Part shown: in pieces, positions 52,418 through 62,301 of the stretch | Numbering within the stretch: the stretch's first letter is position 1 | Layout of the letters: each line of letters begins with the position of its first letter | Program-made: the position numbers and the translations under genes | The notes under the pieces: generated by a model | The model's input: the letters and a program-made list of their open reading frames with translations, nothing else | The model's database searches: none | What the model was told of the DNA's origin: nothing | Assembly (NCBI GenBank): GCA_030710605.1 | Contig: CP092886.1 | Coordinates: 55,121,382 to 55,185,381 of the forward strand | Origin: Cordylochernes scorpioides | Taxonomy: Eukaryota > Arthropoda > Arachnida > Pseudoscorpiones > Chernetidae | Length of the DNA stretch: 64,000 nt | Reading direction: 5' to 3'

Positions 52418-52904
52418 TTATTATTATTATTTAACAGTTGGGAGAGGCACGCCATATCCACAATTTGGATAATTGCGTGTATATTTTAAATTATATACAA
52501 TTAATACAATTGAACATTGGGAATCATGAAAATTAAACGTTCGATGTCAAATTTTACATATAGTAATTATAGGTAGTAGCTTGAAATATGTATAGTCAAC
52601 ACTTTCGCCTCAAAATATACATCCTGCAGAATCTATTAAACTTGATGTATTGGTCTTTATTGCAAGCAGCTTGTTTTGTATTAGTCAGGTAAAGTTGGTT
52701 TTCTTCCCTTAGATCAGAAGTTAATGGACAGTTTATCAGAAGGTTTTCAGGGGTTTGTTGTTCGTTTCCACAAGTGCATGCAGGTGAACCAATTTTGCCA
52801 ATTCTAAACAAATATGTGTTGAAGTCATCATGTCCAGTAAAAAATTGAACGGTATAGAAGTTGGGTTGAACATTGTTAGGAATTCTTGAATTAAAGCAAT
52901 ATTT
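52418..52904 (-). mobile_element. I-like LINE, 3' end with TAA-repeat tail
   Basis: On the minus strand the ORF2 C-terminus is followed by a 3' UTR that ends in (TAA)n at about 52436-52418, the tail type of the I/Nimb group. Confidence 0.6.
52596..52904 (-). pseudogene. LINE ORF2 C-terminal domain (RNase H-distal Cys/His region)
   Basis: Open frame of about 100 codons with QFFTGHDDFNTYLFRIG, CTCGNEQQTPENLLINCPL and a basic C-terminus. This combination (TGHG-like, then C-x-C...H/N...CP) is the usual end of ORF2 in RNase H-bearing LINEs such as the I and R1 groups. The upstream part is missing, so it is a truncated remnant. It continues upstream into unrelated repeat sequence. Confidence 0.7.
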
Positions 52905-52917
52905 TGGTTAGATAAAG

Positions 52918-53010
52918 TGTTAATTGCGGGATTCGATCCCGGTTCGTGGCTATCAACAGAGATCTGCAGTTTACCACTCCTCAACCAACTCCCCCGACTT
53001 ACAAAATCGT
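52918..53010 (-). repeat. tRNA-like SINE head (family 2-like)
   Basis: On the minus strand GAGTTGGTTGAGGAGTGGTA (A-box-like) and GGGATCGAATCCCG (B-box-like) are spaced as in a tRNA gene. The acceptor-stem ends do not pair well, so this is a derived sequence and not a tRNA gene. Confidence 0.5.
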
Positions 53011-53084
53011 TAGGAGATATATTAAGAGTTGTAAAGGATGACGTAGGTTCTGAAGATGGTATGAGAGTTAATGGTAAAGTTTCC

Positions 53085-53120
53085 TGGGAGAGTGGGGGGG
53101 TGAGGGGGGAGGGGGGGGGG
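53085..53120 (+). other. G-run cluster (G-quadruplex potential)
   Basis: Four G-tracts of 3 to 10 bases separated by 2-3 bases within 36 bp. Confidence 0.6.
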
Positions 53121-53579
53121 TTCATTAAGAAGTTAATGAGTGCCCGACCCCCTCCCACCACGTCCCCTGCCCGCGATGGTTTCCGGCCCGACACCCGAAA
53201 CCGTGCATCTCCTGATCCCATCCAATCAACTGTCTTATTCCCTCCACTCTTTTTTTCTTTCTCCTGTGGGGAGAGTCAGCAGTCTGGGATACAATGTTGT
53301 CTTCAGTACGAACTGAGCTCTTTGTAATCGCTGGGATCTAGGGCACGCCTTCTGGGACCCCGCGCGGAAAGAATGGTTAGCGAAGTGAACTCTTCATTAG
53401 AGAAAACCTTTTTATTTGATAAGCGCAAATCTTGTTGGAGAATTTTGGAAGTTTCAAGTTTTTTAGGTGCCACACAATTTAGATTATTATTTCCATTGTG
53501 ATTATTGTGTTATCCTCCATCTCCGAGTACATATAAATATAAGTCATTATAATTATGGTTGGTAGGAGTTGGTGGACTG
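53121..53579. other. Non-coding spacer
   Basis: Contains GC-rich sequence up to 53380 and then AT-rich sequence; no gene or repeat identified. Confidence 0.35.
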
Positions 53580-54469
53580 GTTTTACTGTAAGTACACCAC
53601 ATGTCTACACATGTAGAAAGCTGTGGGTAGAGGGTTGTGACTGCTTGTACTGTAAGTACACCACATGTCTACACATGTAGAAAGCTGTGGGTAGAGGGTT
53701 GTGACTGCTTGTACTGTAAGTACACCACATGTCTACACATGTAGAAAGCTGTGGGTAGAGGGTTGTGACTGCTTGTACTGTAAGTACACCACATGTCTAC
53801 ACATGTAGAAAGCTGTGGGTAGAGGGTTGTGACTGCTTGTACTGTAAGTACACCACATGTCTACACATGTAGAAAGCTGTGGGTAGAGGGTTGTGACTGC
53901 TTGTACTGTAAGTACACCACATGTCTACACATGTAGAAAGCTGTGGGTAGAGGGTTGTGACTGCTTGTACTGTAAGTACACCACATGTCTACACATGTAG
54001 AAAGCTGTGGGTAGAGGGTTGTGACTGCTTGTACTGTAAGTACACCACATGTATACACATGTAGAAAGCTGTGGGTAGAGGGTTGTGACTGCTTGTACTG
54101 TAAGTACACCACATGTCTACACATGTAGAAAGCTGTGGGTAGAGGGTTGTGACTGTTTGTACTGTAAGTACACCACATGTCTACACATGTAGAAAGCTGT
54201 GGGTAGAGGGTTGTGACTGCTTGTACTGTAAGTACACCACATGTATACACATGTAGAATGCTGTGGGTAGAGGGTTGTGACTGCTTGTACTGTAAGTACA
54301 CCACATGTATACACATGTAGAAAGCTGTGGGTAGAGGGTTGTGACTGCTTGTACTGTAAGTACACCACATGTCTACACATGTAGAAAGCTGTGGGTAGAG
54401 GGTTGTGACTGCTTGTACTGTAAGTACACCACATGTATACACATGTAGAAAGCTGTGGGTAGAGGGTTG
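53580..54469. repeat. 64-bp satellite, array 3a
   Basis: About 14 well-conserved 64-bp units; some have TGTATACACAT in place of TGTCTACACAT. Interrupted at 54469 by the ORF1-only element. The 213-codon minus-strand open frame here is a repeat artefact. Confidence 0.93.
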
Positions 54470-55860
54470 ACAATTAAAACATACTTTATTGACACTCGTC
54501 AATAGTTACATTCAATCAAGAATTAATGGGATTTACAGATTAGGGGGGGGGAGCATTTCGCTGAGTATGCGCAGGCCCTCACGCACAAAGGGATCCGAGC
54601 TCCGAGCGCGCTCAGATGCAGCGCTGACGATCCCGGCAAGAGTGGTTCTCTTCTGAGTGGAGAGGCGCCTGAGGAGAGGTTCCCTATCGTCGGGGAAAAT
54701 AATTGCCTCTACGATGTCACCCTCAGTGACTCCGATATCGGATAAAGTCTCCGAGTAGCGCTCATCGCTTAATTCATATATTATGTCATTTGCCTGGTCG
54801 TAGCAGGCATCAATGAATTCGGTTGACAGTGGAGGTGGAGGTGTCGCGATGTCCGGCGACGTCTTTTCCCCGTGGAGAGCGGGTGGTGTTGGCTTAGAAG
54901 GCCAAGGCGCAGGCAGTGTGGGTGTTGGAGGCACTGCTGGTGTTGTCCTGAGCTCGGCCTTGACTTGTCCGAGGACCTTATATAAATTAGAGGTGTGTCC
55001 GGGCTTCAGGTCCAGAATTTGACCGATCAGGCCGACGAGGGCGTCGCACTGCGGAGGCGACAGGAGGGGTCCCTTCCTCTGCGCTTTGGTCCTCGAGGAG
55101 AGGAGGTCCAGAACCTCCTCCCGCCCAAGACCAAGGGCGTCCGTCTTAGCGAATGACACGCTGGGGAGCCCCTCGATGAAAGCATCGAGGTCGACTCTCG
55201 TTGCGTTTTTTGCCGATGACGTGGAGGACGCAAAGGTCTCCTCCACGATGGACATCTCCACGTCCGGTGTTGGGGCCGCAGGCTCGCGACTCCCAGGTGT
55301 TTGCAGGGACGGAGCAGGGGTCACTGGTGGAGGGGCAGGAGGCGTCTCCTCCATAGGAAAGGCTGGGGCCGCTGGTGGAGATGGCCGAGGTGCGGATGAG
55401 CGGAGCGCAGCTCGGGCCACGGGAGGAGCGCTGCAAACCTCCATGGCTGGATTGGAGGGTGTCGGCGCAGGAGGCTGGGCTGCTGACCGCTGAGGCGGTG
55501 CAGGGGTGGTCGGTGGTGGGACGCCAGCAGGAGTGGTCGGTGGGGCCGTTCTGGTGTTGTTGGCCAGCCCTGCAAGCAGGGGGCAGATGGCCCTCCGATG
55601 CCCTTGTCCGTGGCACCTGGAACACCTGATGCCCGAGGATAGGTACGCAGGCCAGGCTTGGCCTTTGATGTTGATGTCAAGGCGGGTTGGAAGCCTCTCG
55701 ATGGTGATCCCCTCATGTAGGGTGATGAAGACGTCACGCCGGCCATCGACGTAGACGTAGGGGCCCGCCTTCATCTGCTTAGGGGCGATGGACGTAACCC
55801 GCCCATATGGAGAGAGGGCGGTGATGACAGCAGAGTCCGCCACAAAGAAGGGGAGGTTAC
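54470..55860 (-). mobile_element. ORF1-only Tx1/L1-like non-LTR element (HAL1-like)
   Basis: A 1,391-bp insertion in the 64-bp satellite, flanked by a 17-bp direct repeat, CTGTGGGTAGAGGGTTG, at 54453-54469 and 55861-55877. On the minus strand a long ORF1 frame ends at 54533, and only 63 bp of 3' UTR follow, with TCAATAAAGTATGTTTTAAT near the terminus. There is no endonuclease or reverse transcriptase. The terminus resembles that of the Tx1-like ORF2 element at 58.48 kb (TCAATAAAATTGTTTAATTT). Confidence 0.8.
54533..55860 (-). CDS. Tx1-like ORF1 (RNA-binding, CCHC zinc knuckle), 5'-truncated
   Basis: About 442 element-encoded codons; the frame also runs on through the satellite, which is an artefact. 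The order is an RRM-like segment (LPFFVADSAVITALSPYGRV then YVYVDGRRDVFITL), one CCHC knuckle CSRCHGQGHRRAIC at about 78-91, a long Pro/Ala-rich linker, and an acidic helical C-terminus (FIDACYDQANDIIYELSDE, EGLRILSEMLPPP). The segment-plus-knuckle layout matches ORF1 of Tx1-clade LINEs, which coats the element RNA. There is no internal stop or frameshift, which is notable for a truncated copy. The native start codon is missing, so expression would need a new one. Confidence 0.75.
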
Positions 55861-56575
55861 TGTGGGTAGAGGGTTGTGACTGCTTGTACTGTAAGTACAC
55901 CACATGTCTACACATGTAGAAAGCTGTGGGTAGAGGGTTGTGACTGCTTGTACTGTAAGTACACCACATGTCTACACATGTAGAAAGCTGTGGGTAGAGG
56001 GTTGTGACTGCTTGTACTGTAAGTACACCACATGTATACACATGTAGAAAGCTGTGGGTAGAGGGTTGTGACTGCTTGTACTGTAAGTACACCACATGTC
56101 TACACATGTAGAAAGCTGTGGGTAGAGGGTTGTGACTGCTTGTACTGTAAGTACACCACATGTCTACACATGTAGAAAGCTGTGGGTAGAGGGTTGTGAC
56201 TGCTTGTACTGTAAGTACACCACATGTCTACACATGTAGAAAGCTGAGGCTAAAGGGTTGTGACTGCTTGTACTGTAAGTACACCACATGTCTACACATG
56301 TAGAAAGCTGTGGGTAGAGGGTTGTGACTGCTTGTACTGTAAGTACACCACATGTCTACACATGTAGAAAGCTGAGGCTAAAGGGTTGTGACTGCTTGTA
56401 CTGTAAGTACACCACATGTCTACACATGTAGAAAGCTGAGGCTAAAGGGTTGTGACTGCTTGTACTGTAAGTACACCACATGTCTACACATGTAGAAAGC
56501 TGAGGCTAAAGGGTTGTGACTGCTTGTACTGTAAGTACACCACATGTCTGCACTTGAAGAAAGCTGTGGATGGAA
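55861..56575. repeat. 64-bp satellite, array 3b
   Basis: Continuation of array 3a after the insertion, about 11 units. The last four or so share the variant GAGGCTAAAGGGTT, so the array edge is a distinct subfamily that is decaying outward. Confidence 0.92.
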
Positions 56576-56752
56576 GTTTTTAAATGCTTGTACTTTATGT
56601 ACATAACATGTTGAAATTGTGAAAGAAGTGGAATCATTGAAGCAAATTTATATTTAGAATGTTCCAATTCAAGGTTTCTTTCACTCAGATGCTATCGGAC
56701 TATATTACCACCAGACGACCACTGTGTAGGCGAGTGTGCGTAGTGTAACGTA

Positions 56753-56843
56753 GAAAATGAGGAAAGACAAACTTCAGGACAGCAATTTATTTAAAGGAAG
56801 AATAAATTAACATTTATAAGCTACCGTAGAAACAATGAGGGAA
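56753..56843 (+). repeat. Repeat family C, split by a foldback (resumes to 57605)
   Basis: GAAAATGAGGAAAGACAAAC through AATAAATTAACATTTATAAG. It resumes at about 57515 with GAAGGAAGTTTACAGAGTAG, giving the same order as the unbroken copy at 60838-61015. Confidence 0.6.
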
Positions 56844-57476
56844 ATATCAATCAGGATAATTGGAAAACGTTTCTTTATTCTTTAGCTCATCATCAGGCCA
56901 ATCGTTTCGCAAATTCCTACACTATATATATATTAAAATATTATTTTATTTAAAATTATATTTCATAGATTCAAATATTCTGTCTATATCTACCATCAGA
57001 TGTGGGGACTTTCCCTATATAAAACCGATTGTTGTTGTTTCCCGATGGCCGGCTCAAACCTTTTGTAAATTATGTAAATAAGTTTTTCATTTTTTTTTAT
57101 TCTTACGCCTTAAGCCAGGCAGTACTTTTAACAAATTATGTTTTTTTTTATATATTCATTTAGCTCAATTAAAATAATTACTGATTAAAACTTATTATTA
57201 TTTTATTTTATTTTTTTATTATTATTTTTTTTTTATATTTTCAAGATTTTTGCCACGCGACTGCATTACCAATATCATAAAAATAATCAGCAAATAAACC
57301 CATAGCATAATCCTCAAGATAATCATAAATCAACAGAAATCTCTCTTTTTTATATATCTATTATATATATATTGTAGGTATTTGCGAAACAATTGACCTG
57401 ATAATGAGCTAAGGCTTTGAAAGCTTGCCATTTTTAACTGAATAAAGAAACGTTTTCCAATTATCCTGATTGATAT
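56844..57476. mobile_element. Foldback element with 37-bp perfect termini, inserted in family C
   Basis: The left end ATATCAATCAGGATAATTGG continues to AAACGTTTCTTTATTC; the right end is its exact inverse complement. Just inside both ends are CCTGATGATGAGCTAAAG-type sequences with CGAAAC nearby. The rest is AT-rich and non-coding. Confidence 0.75.
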
Positions 57477-57658
57477 ATCGTATTTAAACCTTTGCAATTA
57501 TTTTACAATCTAAGACAGTGAAGGAAGTTTACAGAGTAGCAGAATATAAATTAAAAATTGATATATCTGTTAATAAAATTATTAATACTTTGCTACAAAA
57601 TTGCTTCCCTATTGGAGCTGTGACCAACTGCTTGTAAATATTGTAGTTACTGATAAGG

Positions 57659-58213
57659 AGGAAATACCAAGCCTTCAGGAATAGGTTTCTTTAAAAATAT
57701 ATGTTATATTAAAATATTATTTTATTTAAAATCATATTTTCATAGATTCAAATACTCTGTTAAATCGACAGCCAGAGGTCATGCTTCCCCTATAAAAACT
57801 CATTGTTGTTCTTTCCCGATGGCCGGCTCAAAACTTTTGTACATTATGTAAATATTTTTTTGTTTTTCCTTGTTCTACTCGCCTTAAGCCAGGCAGTACT
57901 TTAATCAAATTATGTCTTTTTTATATATTACTTTAGCTCAATTAAAACAATCTCTGATCAAAACTATTTTTGTTATTATACTTTCAAGATTTTAACCACG
58001 ACTGCATTACCATAATCCTCAACATGATCAAAAATACAACAGAAATCTTCTCATTTTTATAATATATATATATATATTAACAAATCTCTCTCTAGCTTTC
58101 TGGTATGTATTGTGTTTTTCTCAGGTAGAAGAGCTTCCATACCCGAAAGCTAGAAAGAGATTTGTGAATAAAAATTTTAAAAAGAAACCTATCCCTGGAG
58201 ACTTGGTATTTCC
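57659..58213. mobile_element. Foldback element, second type
   Basis: The ends GGAAATACCAAGCCTTCAGG and CTGGAGACTTGGTATTTCC are inverted. The right end follows CATACCCGAAAGCTAGAAAG, the same CCCGAAAGCTAG box as the foldback at 17460-17693. The interior is AT-rich. Confidence 0.65.
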
Positions 58214-58278
58214 AACTCAATACAAGGGATCATTGTATCGGATTGTACAATAGTTACTGACATGGATCTGACGTGCTT

Positions 58279-58431
58279 CTACAAAGGATTCCATCGATGT
58301 CTTGGAGCTTTGTACATAGCAACTTTGCATCCTTTTTCATGCAGTGTGAAGAGCGGCTTTGTCGTCTTATCGTCAATAGAGACATCGTCATTTTGTAGAG
58401 AAATCTTTTTGGCTTTGACACGGCGGTGGAA
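58279..58431 (-). other. Open fragment of unknown origin
   Basis: 50 codons between two stops, with KKISLQNDDVSIDDKTTKPL and EKGCKVAMYKAPRHRWNPL. The composition looks protein-like, but I do not recognise the family. The LINE at 58468 has inserted next to it. Confidence 0.25.
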
Positions 58432-58467
58432 TCATGTAGTCAGTATCTGAAAATGTAGACAATTTTT

Positions 58468-60795
58468 TTTTTTTTTTAGACAAATTAAACAATTTTATTG
58501 ATTCTTTCAATCAAATTTTACAAAGGAGAAAATATAAAAGAGTAAATGGGCATATAAAGTGTAGGGGAATATATATACAAATATCTTCAGCAAGGAAGGC
58601 TTCCCCACCTTGAGAGGGTCCTCCTCCAGACAAGGAGGGGGTCTTCTTGTACACTCCTCAGTTCCGCGCCGAGGAAGTGCCTATAAATGCGCGTCTTGGC
58701 AGACGCCAGGATGGCCAGGGCGTCATCGTCTAGGCCATGCCCGAAGACCCACCCCTGCAAGTCAGGGGGCCGCCCGATGATGGTAAATGCCTCCCTGATG
58801 AGAGGCCTGATGTAGCGGCAGGACCAGTACCTGTGAACCAGCGACAGGTCGCCGGACACACAGGCGATGCAAGACTGATGTGCCGATGCTGGATGGGCTG
58901 GATGGGGCAGGGCGTGCAAAGCTAGCCTCACTGCCACGTCCGCGTTGTGCCCGGAGAAGGCGCAGCGCCGGAGCGACGACCAGCCGATGTTGATGGGTAG
59001 GTTTATATTTTCCTCCCACCTTCTAGCGAACTGGATGATGGGCAGGGCAGTCAGGCGTGGACGCTCTAAGATGCGACGGGCAGTTCGGGTGATGACTCGC
59101 AAGAACGGCGTAGTCGTCCCGCGCAGCACTACGGCCTGGCCGATGGCGTTTACTCGGTAGGTCCCGCGTAGATTTTCGTCGATAAGACGACGGCAGAAGC
59201 TGGTCAGCGACGCGGCGTCAGCCAGGGTGCAGCGCGTAGGCCGAGTGAGGGGAGGGGCAGGGCCAGCGAAGTCCCCAATGCAGGCATTGACCCACCGGGT
59301 AGGAGCGAGAAGGTCGGGTGGCCGGAGAAGGCGGCAGCCACCTATGATGGGGAGGTTCAGGAGTTGATGTGGTGTAAGCACAGAGTGGTCTAGCGTGAAG
59401 ATGTCAGCAACCGCCTCCCAGATCTTAAGAAGCCGGAGACGCCGTGGCGAGAGCCAGGACCCGGATGGAGGTGGATATAGCCACGCATCGCTCTCGACCA
59501 GCCAAGAGTAGGCATTACGGTTTCCACGCAGTGCGGCCTGCACGCCCTTGAAGCACGACAGCCGCAGCTGGGTCTCGATGTCAATGAGGCCGAATCCTCC
59601 AAGAGAGACAGGTCTCGCCAGGACGCTACCAGGAAACCAGGCGGTGCGCTCCGGCCCCCAGATGAACCGCGCAAGACGTGCCTGGATCTTGTGGATAGTA
59701 CGGTCGGTAGGCAGGTAGCCGTGGATGTGATGGACCACCGAGGAGAGAACCAAGGAGTTGGCCGCTCTGGCCCGGCCGACGAGAGAGGCCGCGGGTGTAG
59801 GGGGACCACCTCGTTATAGCAGCTTCGAGCAGGACCAGGATATGTCTTTCTTGGGCTGAGTTTTGATTTCCTGGCGTCACATTGCAGCCCAACACCTTCA
59901 GTTCGACCGACGACCAGGAGATGCCGAGTGGAGCGTCGTTGCGGGCACGCCAGGCGCCGCACCATAGACCTTTGCTCTTGGTGAAATTTCCCTTTATGCC
60001 GGAGGCGCGCCGGAAGTTCTCGAAGATGGAGGTCACCACGCCGAACTGTTCCTCACTGCGGATGAGCAGGACGATGTCGTCGGCGTAGGCGAGGACATTA
60101 CCGGGGCCGAGAGCTTGCTCAAGGCGACGTAGGAGAGGGCTTGTGGCGAGGCTGAACATTGCGGCGCTGATGGCGCAGCCCTGTCTCACACCGTTCAGAA
60201 GCTGGAAGGGTTTGGTGTGGAGGCCTCCGGCTCGGACTGTCGCGTCCGCTCCGGAATAGAGGAGGAGAAACCACCCGATGAAGACCTGTGGCAGCCGCAG
60301 CGAGACCATCAGGGACACCAAGAAGCCGCGATCTAGGGTGTCGAAGGCAGACTCGAGGTCGGTGGAAATGACGGCCAGCGGCGAGCCGGTCCTCACAGCC
60401 GCGTCGACCTCGTCGCGCACACGCGAGATGTTCCAAGAAGGGGACCTACCGGGAACGGCGTAGGTCTGGCACTGAGGTTCCAGAACCGGAAGATGGGGCC
60501 GCAGACGCCGGAGGAGGACATTGCCCAGGATCCGGTAGTCCGTCGTGGGGAGCGAGATAGGCCTGTAGCCGCAAAGTCCAGGGCCGCCGTGAGACTTGGG
60601 GACCAGGCAGATGGTGCTGCGCCGTGTCGATGTAGGCAAAACCCCGGCGAGTTGGGAGGCCTCGTAGACGCGCTTGAGAGCGTTGACGAAGAAGTCCTCG
60701 TAGGCCATGTAGAACTCGCAGGGCAAGTCGTCCCATCCGGGGGCCCTTCCGAGCACCCATGGCCTCAAGGTCTTCTTGGCGATCTTCAGTTTGTC
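58468..60795 (-). mobile_element. Tx1/L1-like LINE, 5'-truncated
   Basis: Read on the minus strand: reverse transcriptase, C-terminal region, stop at 58587, 3' UTR with TCAATAAAATTGTTTAATTT, and a poly(A) stretch at 58481-58467. It is truncated within the N-terminal part of the RT, so the endonuclease is missing. It is GC-rich in contrast to its flanks. Confidence 0.85.
58587..60768 (-). pseudogene. Tx1/L1-like ORF2 (reverse transcriptase), frameshifted
   Basis: Two overlapping frames. The first (60768-59626) holds RT blocks: GRAPGWDDLPCEFY, GYRPISLPTTDYRILGNVLL, STDLESAFDTLDRGFL, GVRQGCAISAAMF and AYADDIVLL near residue 230. The second (59753-58587, 388 codons) continues with RFIWGPERTAWFPGSVLARP, GGFGLIDIETQLRLSCFKG and a Cys/His region (CIACVSGDLSLVHRYWSC), ending in WRRTLSRWGSLPC. 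Homology passes from the first frame to the second near 59790, so one frameshift breaks the gene. The RFxWG and GGxGL blocks are typical of the L1/Tx1 group rather than Jockey or I. Confidence 0.85.
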
Positions 60796-60837
60796 TTTCC
60801 TATACTACCCAGCATCTATACCTGAATGTCCCCTAGA

Positions 60838-61015
60838 AAATTAGGAAAGACAAATTTCAGGATGACACACAGGCAATTTATTATATATAAGGCAAGAATA
60901 AATCAACATTTATAAAATACCAATGAGGTAAGTTTATAGAGTATCAGAAGATAAATATCAAAATCTCTTGATATAATCTGTTAATAAAAAAATAAATACT
61001 ACAATATATTGTAAA
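60838..61015 (+). repeat. Repeat family C, unbroken copy
   Basis: GAAAATTAGGAAAGACAAAT, AAGGCAAGAATAAATCAACA, AAATACCAATGAGG and TTTATAGAGTATCAG in this order; serves as the family reference. Confidence 0.6.
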
Positions 61016-61229
61016 AAGTACACACACAATTAATACAAAATGACTCCATTTTATAAAGAGGGCTTATGCAGTTATGTTTCAATATTCGAGAGTGTACACG
61101 CATGTGAAGAGTAGTCTTCTTCTTCTTTCTTATCTCCACTCAATCATATCAGGGTATCAAGCTTGTAAAGCTTGTTGATGGTGTCTGCTGGGGAAGAGTA
61201 GAGCTCATCAATGGATGAGTCAATACAGT

Positions 61230-61407
61230 CATGATGAAGAGTAAGGAGAAATAACGATTATTTCTAACCCCCCTTAAGGATGAAGTATGAAAGGATTAAT
61301 TGTGAAGAGTAATGATAAACGGAAAAATAAAGTGTCCAGGGATGGGAATCGAACCCACAGTGTTCCGCTTACCGGGCAGATGCCATGTCCACTAGGCTAC
61401 CCTGGAC
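61230..61407 (-). repeat. tRNA-derived SINE (family 1), tandem unit 1
   Basis: Minus-strand unit with a complete tRNA-like head (61334-61406) and the family tail. The next unit starts immediately after with the same CATGATGAAGAGTAAGGAGA. Confidence 0.7.
61334..61406 (-). tRNA. tRNA-like head of SINE family 1 (anticodon GGT, probably not a functional tRNA)
   Basis: Exactly 73 nt and folds as a cloverleaf. The acceptor TCCAGGG pairs with CCCTGGA, then T8-A9, D arm GCC/GGC with AGTGG in the loop, anticodon arm TCTGC/GCGGA, and T arm GTGGG/CCCAT with loop TTCGATT. The anticodon loop CCGGTAA puts GGT at 61371-61373 (Thr by code), but position 33 is C instead of U, and GGT is not a normal eukaryotic Thr anticodon. 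Together with its presence in a repeated unit this points to a SINE head with an internal polymerase III promoter (B box GGTTCGATTCC). Confidence 0.55.
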
Positions 61408-61575
61408 ATGATGAAGAGTAAGGAGAAATAACGATTATTTCTAACCTTAAGGATGAAGTATGAAAGGATGAATTGTGAAGAGTAATGATAAACGGAAAAA
61501 TAAAGTGTCCAGGGATGGTAATCGAACCCACAGTGTTCCGCTTACCGGGCAGATGTCCACTAGGCTACCCTAGAC
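61408..61575 (-). repeat. tRNA-derived SINE (family 1), tandem unit 2
   Basis: Direct tandem repeat of the previous unit. Its tRNA-like head (61507-61574) has lost about five bases of the D arm (GGCAGATGTCCACTAGG instead of GCAGATGCCATGTCC). A third partial start (CATGATGAAGAGTAGTGAG) follows at 61575. Confidence 0.7.
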
Positions 61576-61894
61576 ATGATGAAGAGTAGTGAGAAGTATG
61601 AATACTACAAAATATGACGTTCATTAACATCAAAGAAAGTACTGTAAATTGATCGACGCAGTTGGACATCTTCCAAATGCGTCTTTAGAATGTCATCCTA
61701 ATTTATAGCCAGCTGTCTTTTCTCATGAGTTACTGACGGCAACTGTTTCTTTCATCTTCTACCGTGAGTCGAACTTTCTTACATTCCACTACTTGGAAGT
61801 TCCTTGTAATCTTTCCATATATTTATGATCAGGATTTAGGCACCTTTTTATCAACAATTATTGTTTAAAATTATAATTTACTTTTCATTTCTTA
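61576..61894. other. Non-coding spacer
   Basis: No repeat or gene identified. Confidence 0.35.
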
Positions 61895-62301
61895 TACACT
61901 CGTTAACATAACTTAAAGAAGTCCTACCTTTTAACATGTATATCGGGATTCAGACAATAACTCTGAAAGATATTTGATATACGCTAACCTACACACGAGA
62001 AGAAAAAATAAAAAAACAAGGTGTACCTTCTAGCATGTATATTGGGATTTAAACAATAACTCTGAAAGATATTTGATATACGCTAACCTTTATTGAAGAC
62101 ACACGAGAATAAAAAAAAAAACAAATTGTACCTTTTAGCATGTATATTGGGATTCAGACAATAACTGTGAAAGATATTTGATACACAGTAACCTTTATTG
62201 AAGACACGAGATAACCAAGTGTGAAGAAAATGTCTCCTTCAAAAAACAGACAACCGGCGACATAAAATATAAAAATTCCTTAAGTTTTGTCCATGAGTGT
62301 A
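61895..62301 (+). mobile_element. Family A MITE with three-fold amplified inner half
   Basis: Terminal repeats TACACTCGTTAACATAACTT and AAGTTTTGTCCATGAGTGTA enclose three tandem units (AGCATGTATATTGGGATT ... ACACGAGAATAAAAA). The distal half of the element occurs only once. Confidence 0.78.

Noticed and set aside
53861-54502. Minus-strand 213-codon frame (TCGVLTVQAVTTLYPQL repeat) and the first roughly 100 codons of the frame ending at 54533
   Set aside because: Produced by the 64-bp satellite; the real ORF1 begins inside the inserted element at 55860.
55086-55754. Several long plus- and minus-strand frames opposite the ORF1-only element
   Set aside because: GC-rich shadow frames of the real minus-strand ORF1; no domain recognised in them.
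56880-57420. Hammerhead ribozyme in the foldback (CTGATGA and CGAAAC present)
   Set aside because: The order and spacing of the two boxes do not form the needed three-stem core by eye; left as a test in the foldback finding.
61334-61406. Functional tRNA-Thr gene
   Set aside because: C at position 33, an unusual anticodon and repetition with shared flanking tail sequence indicate a SINE head.
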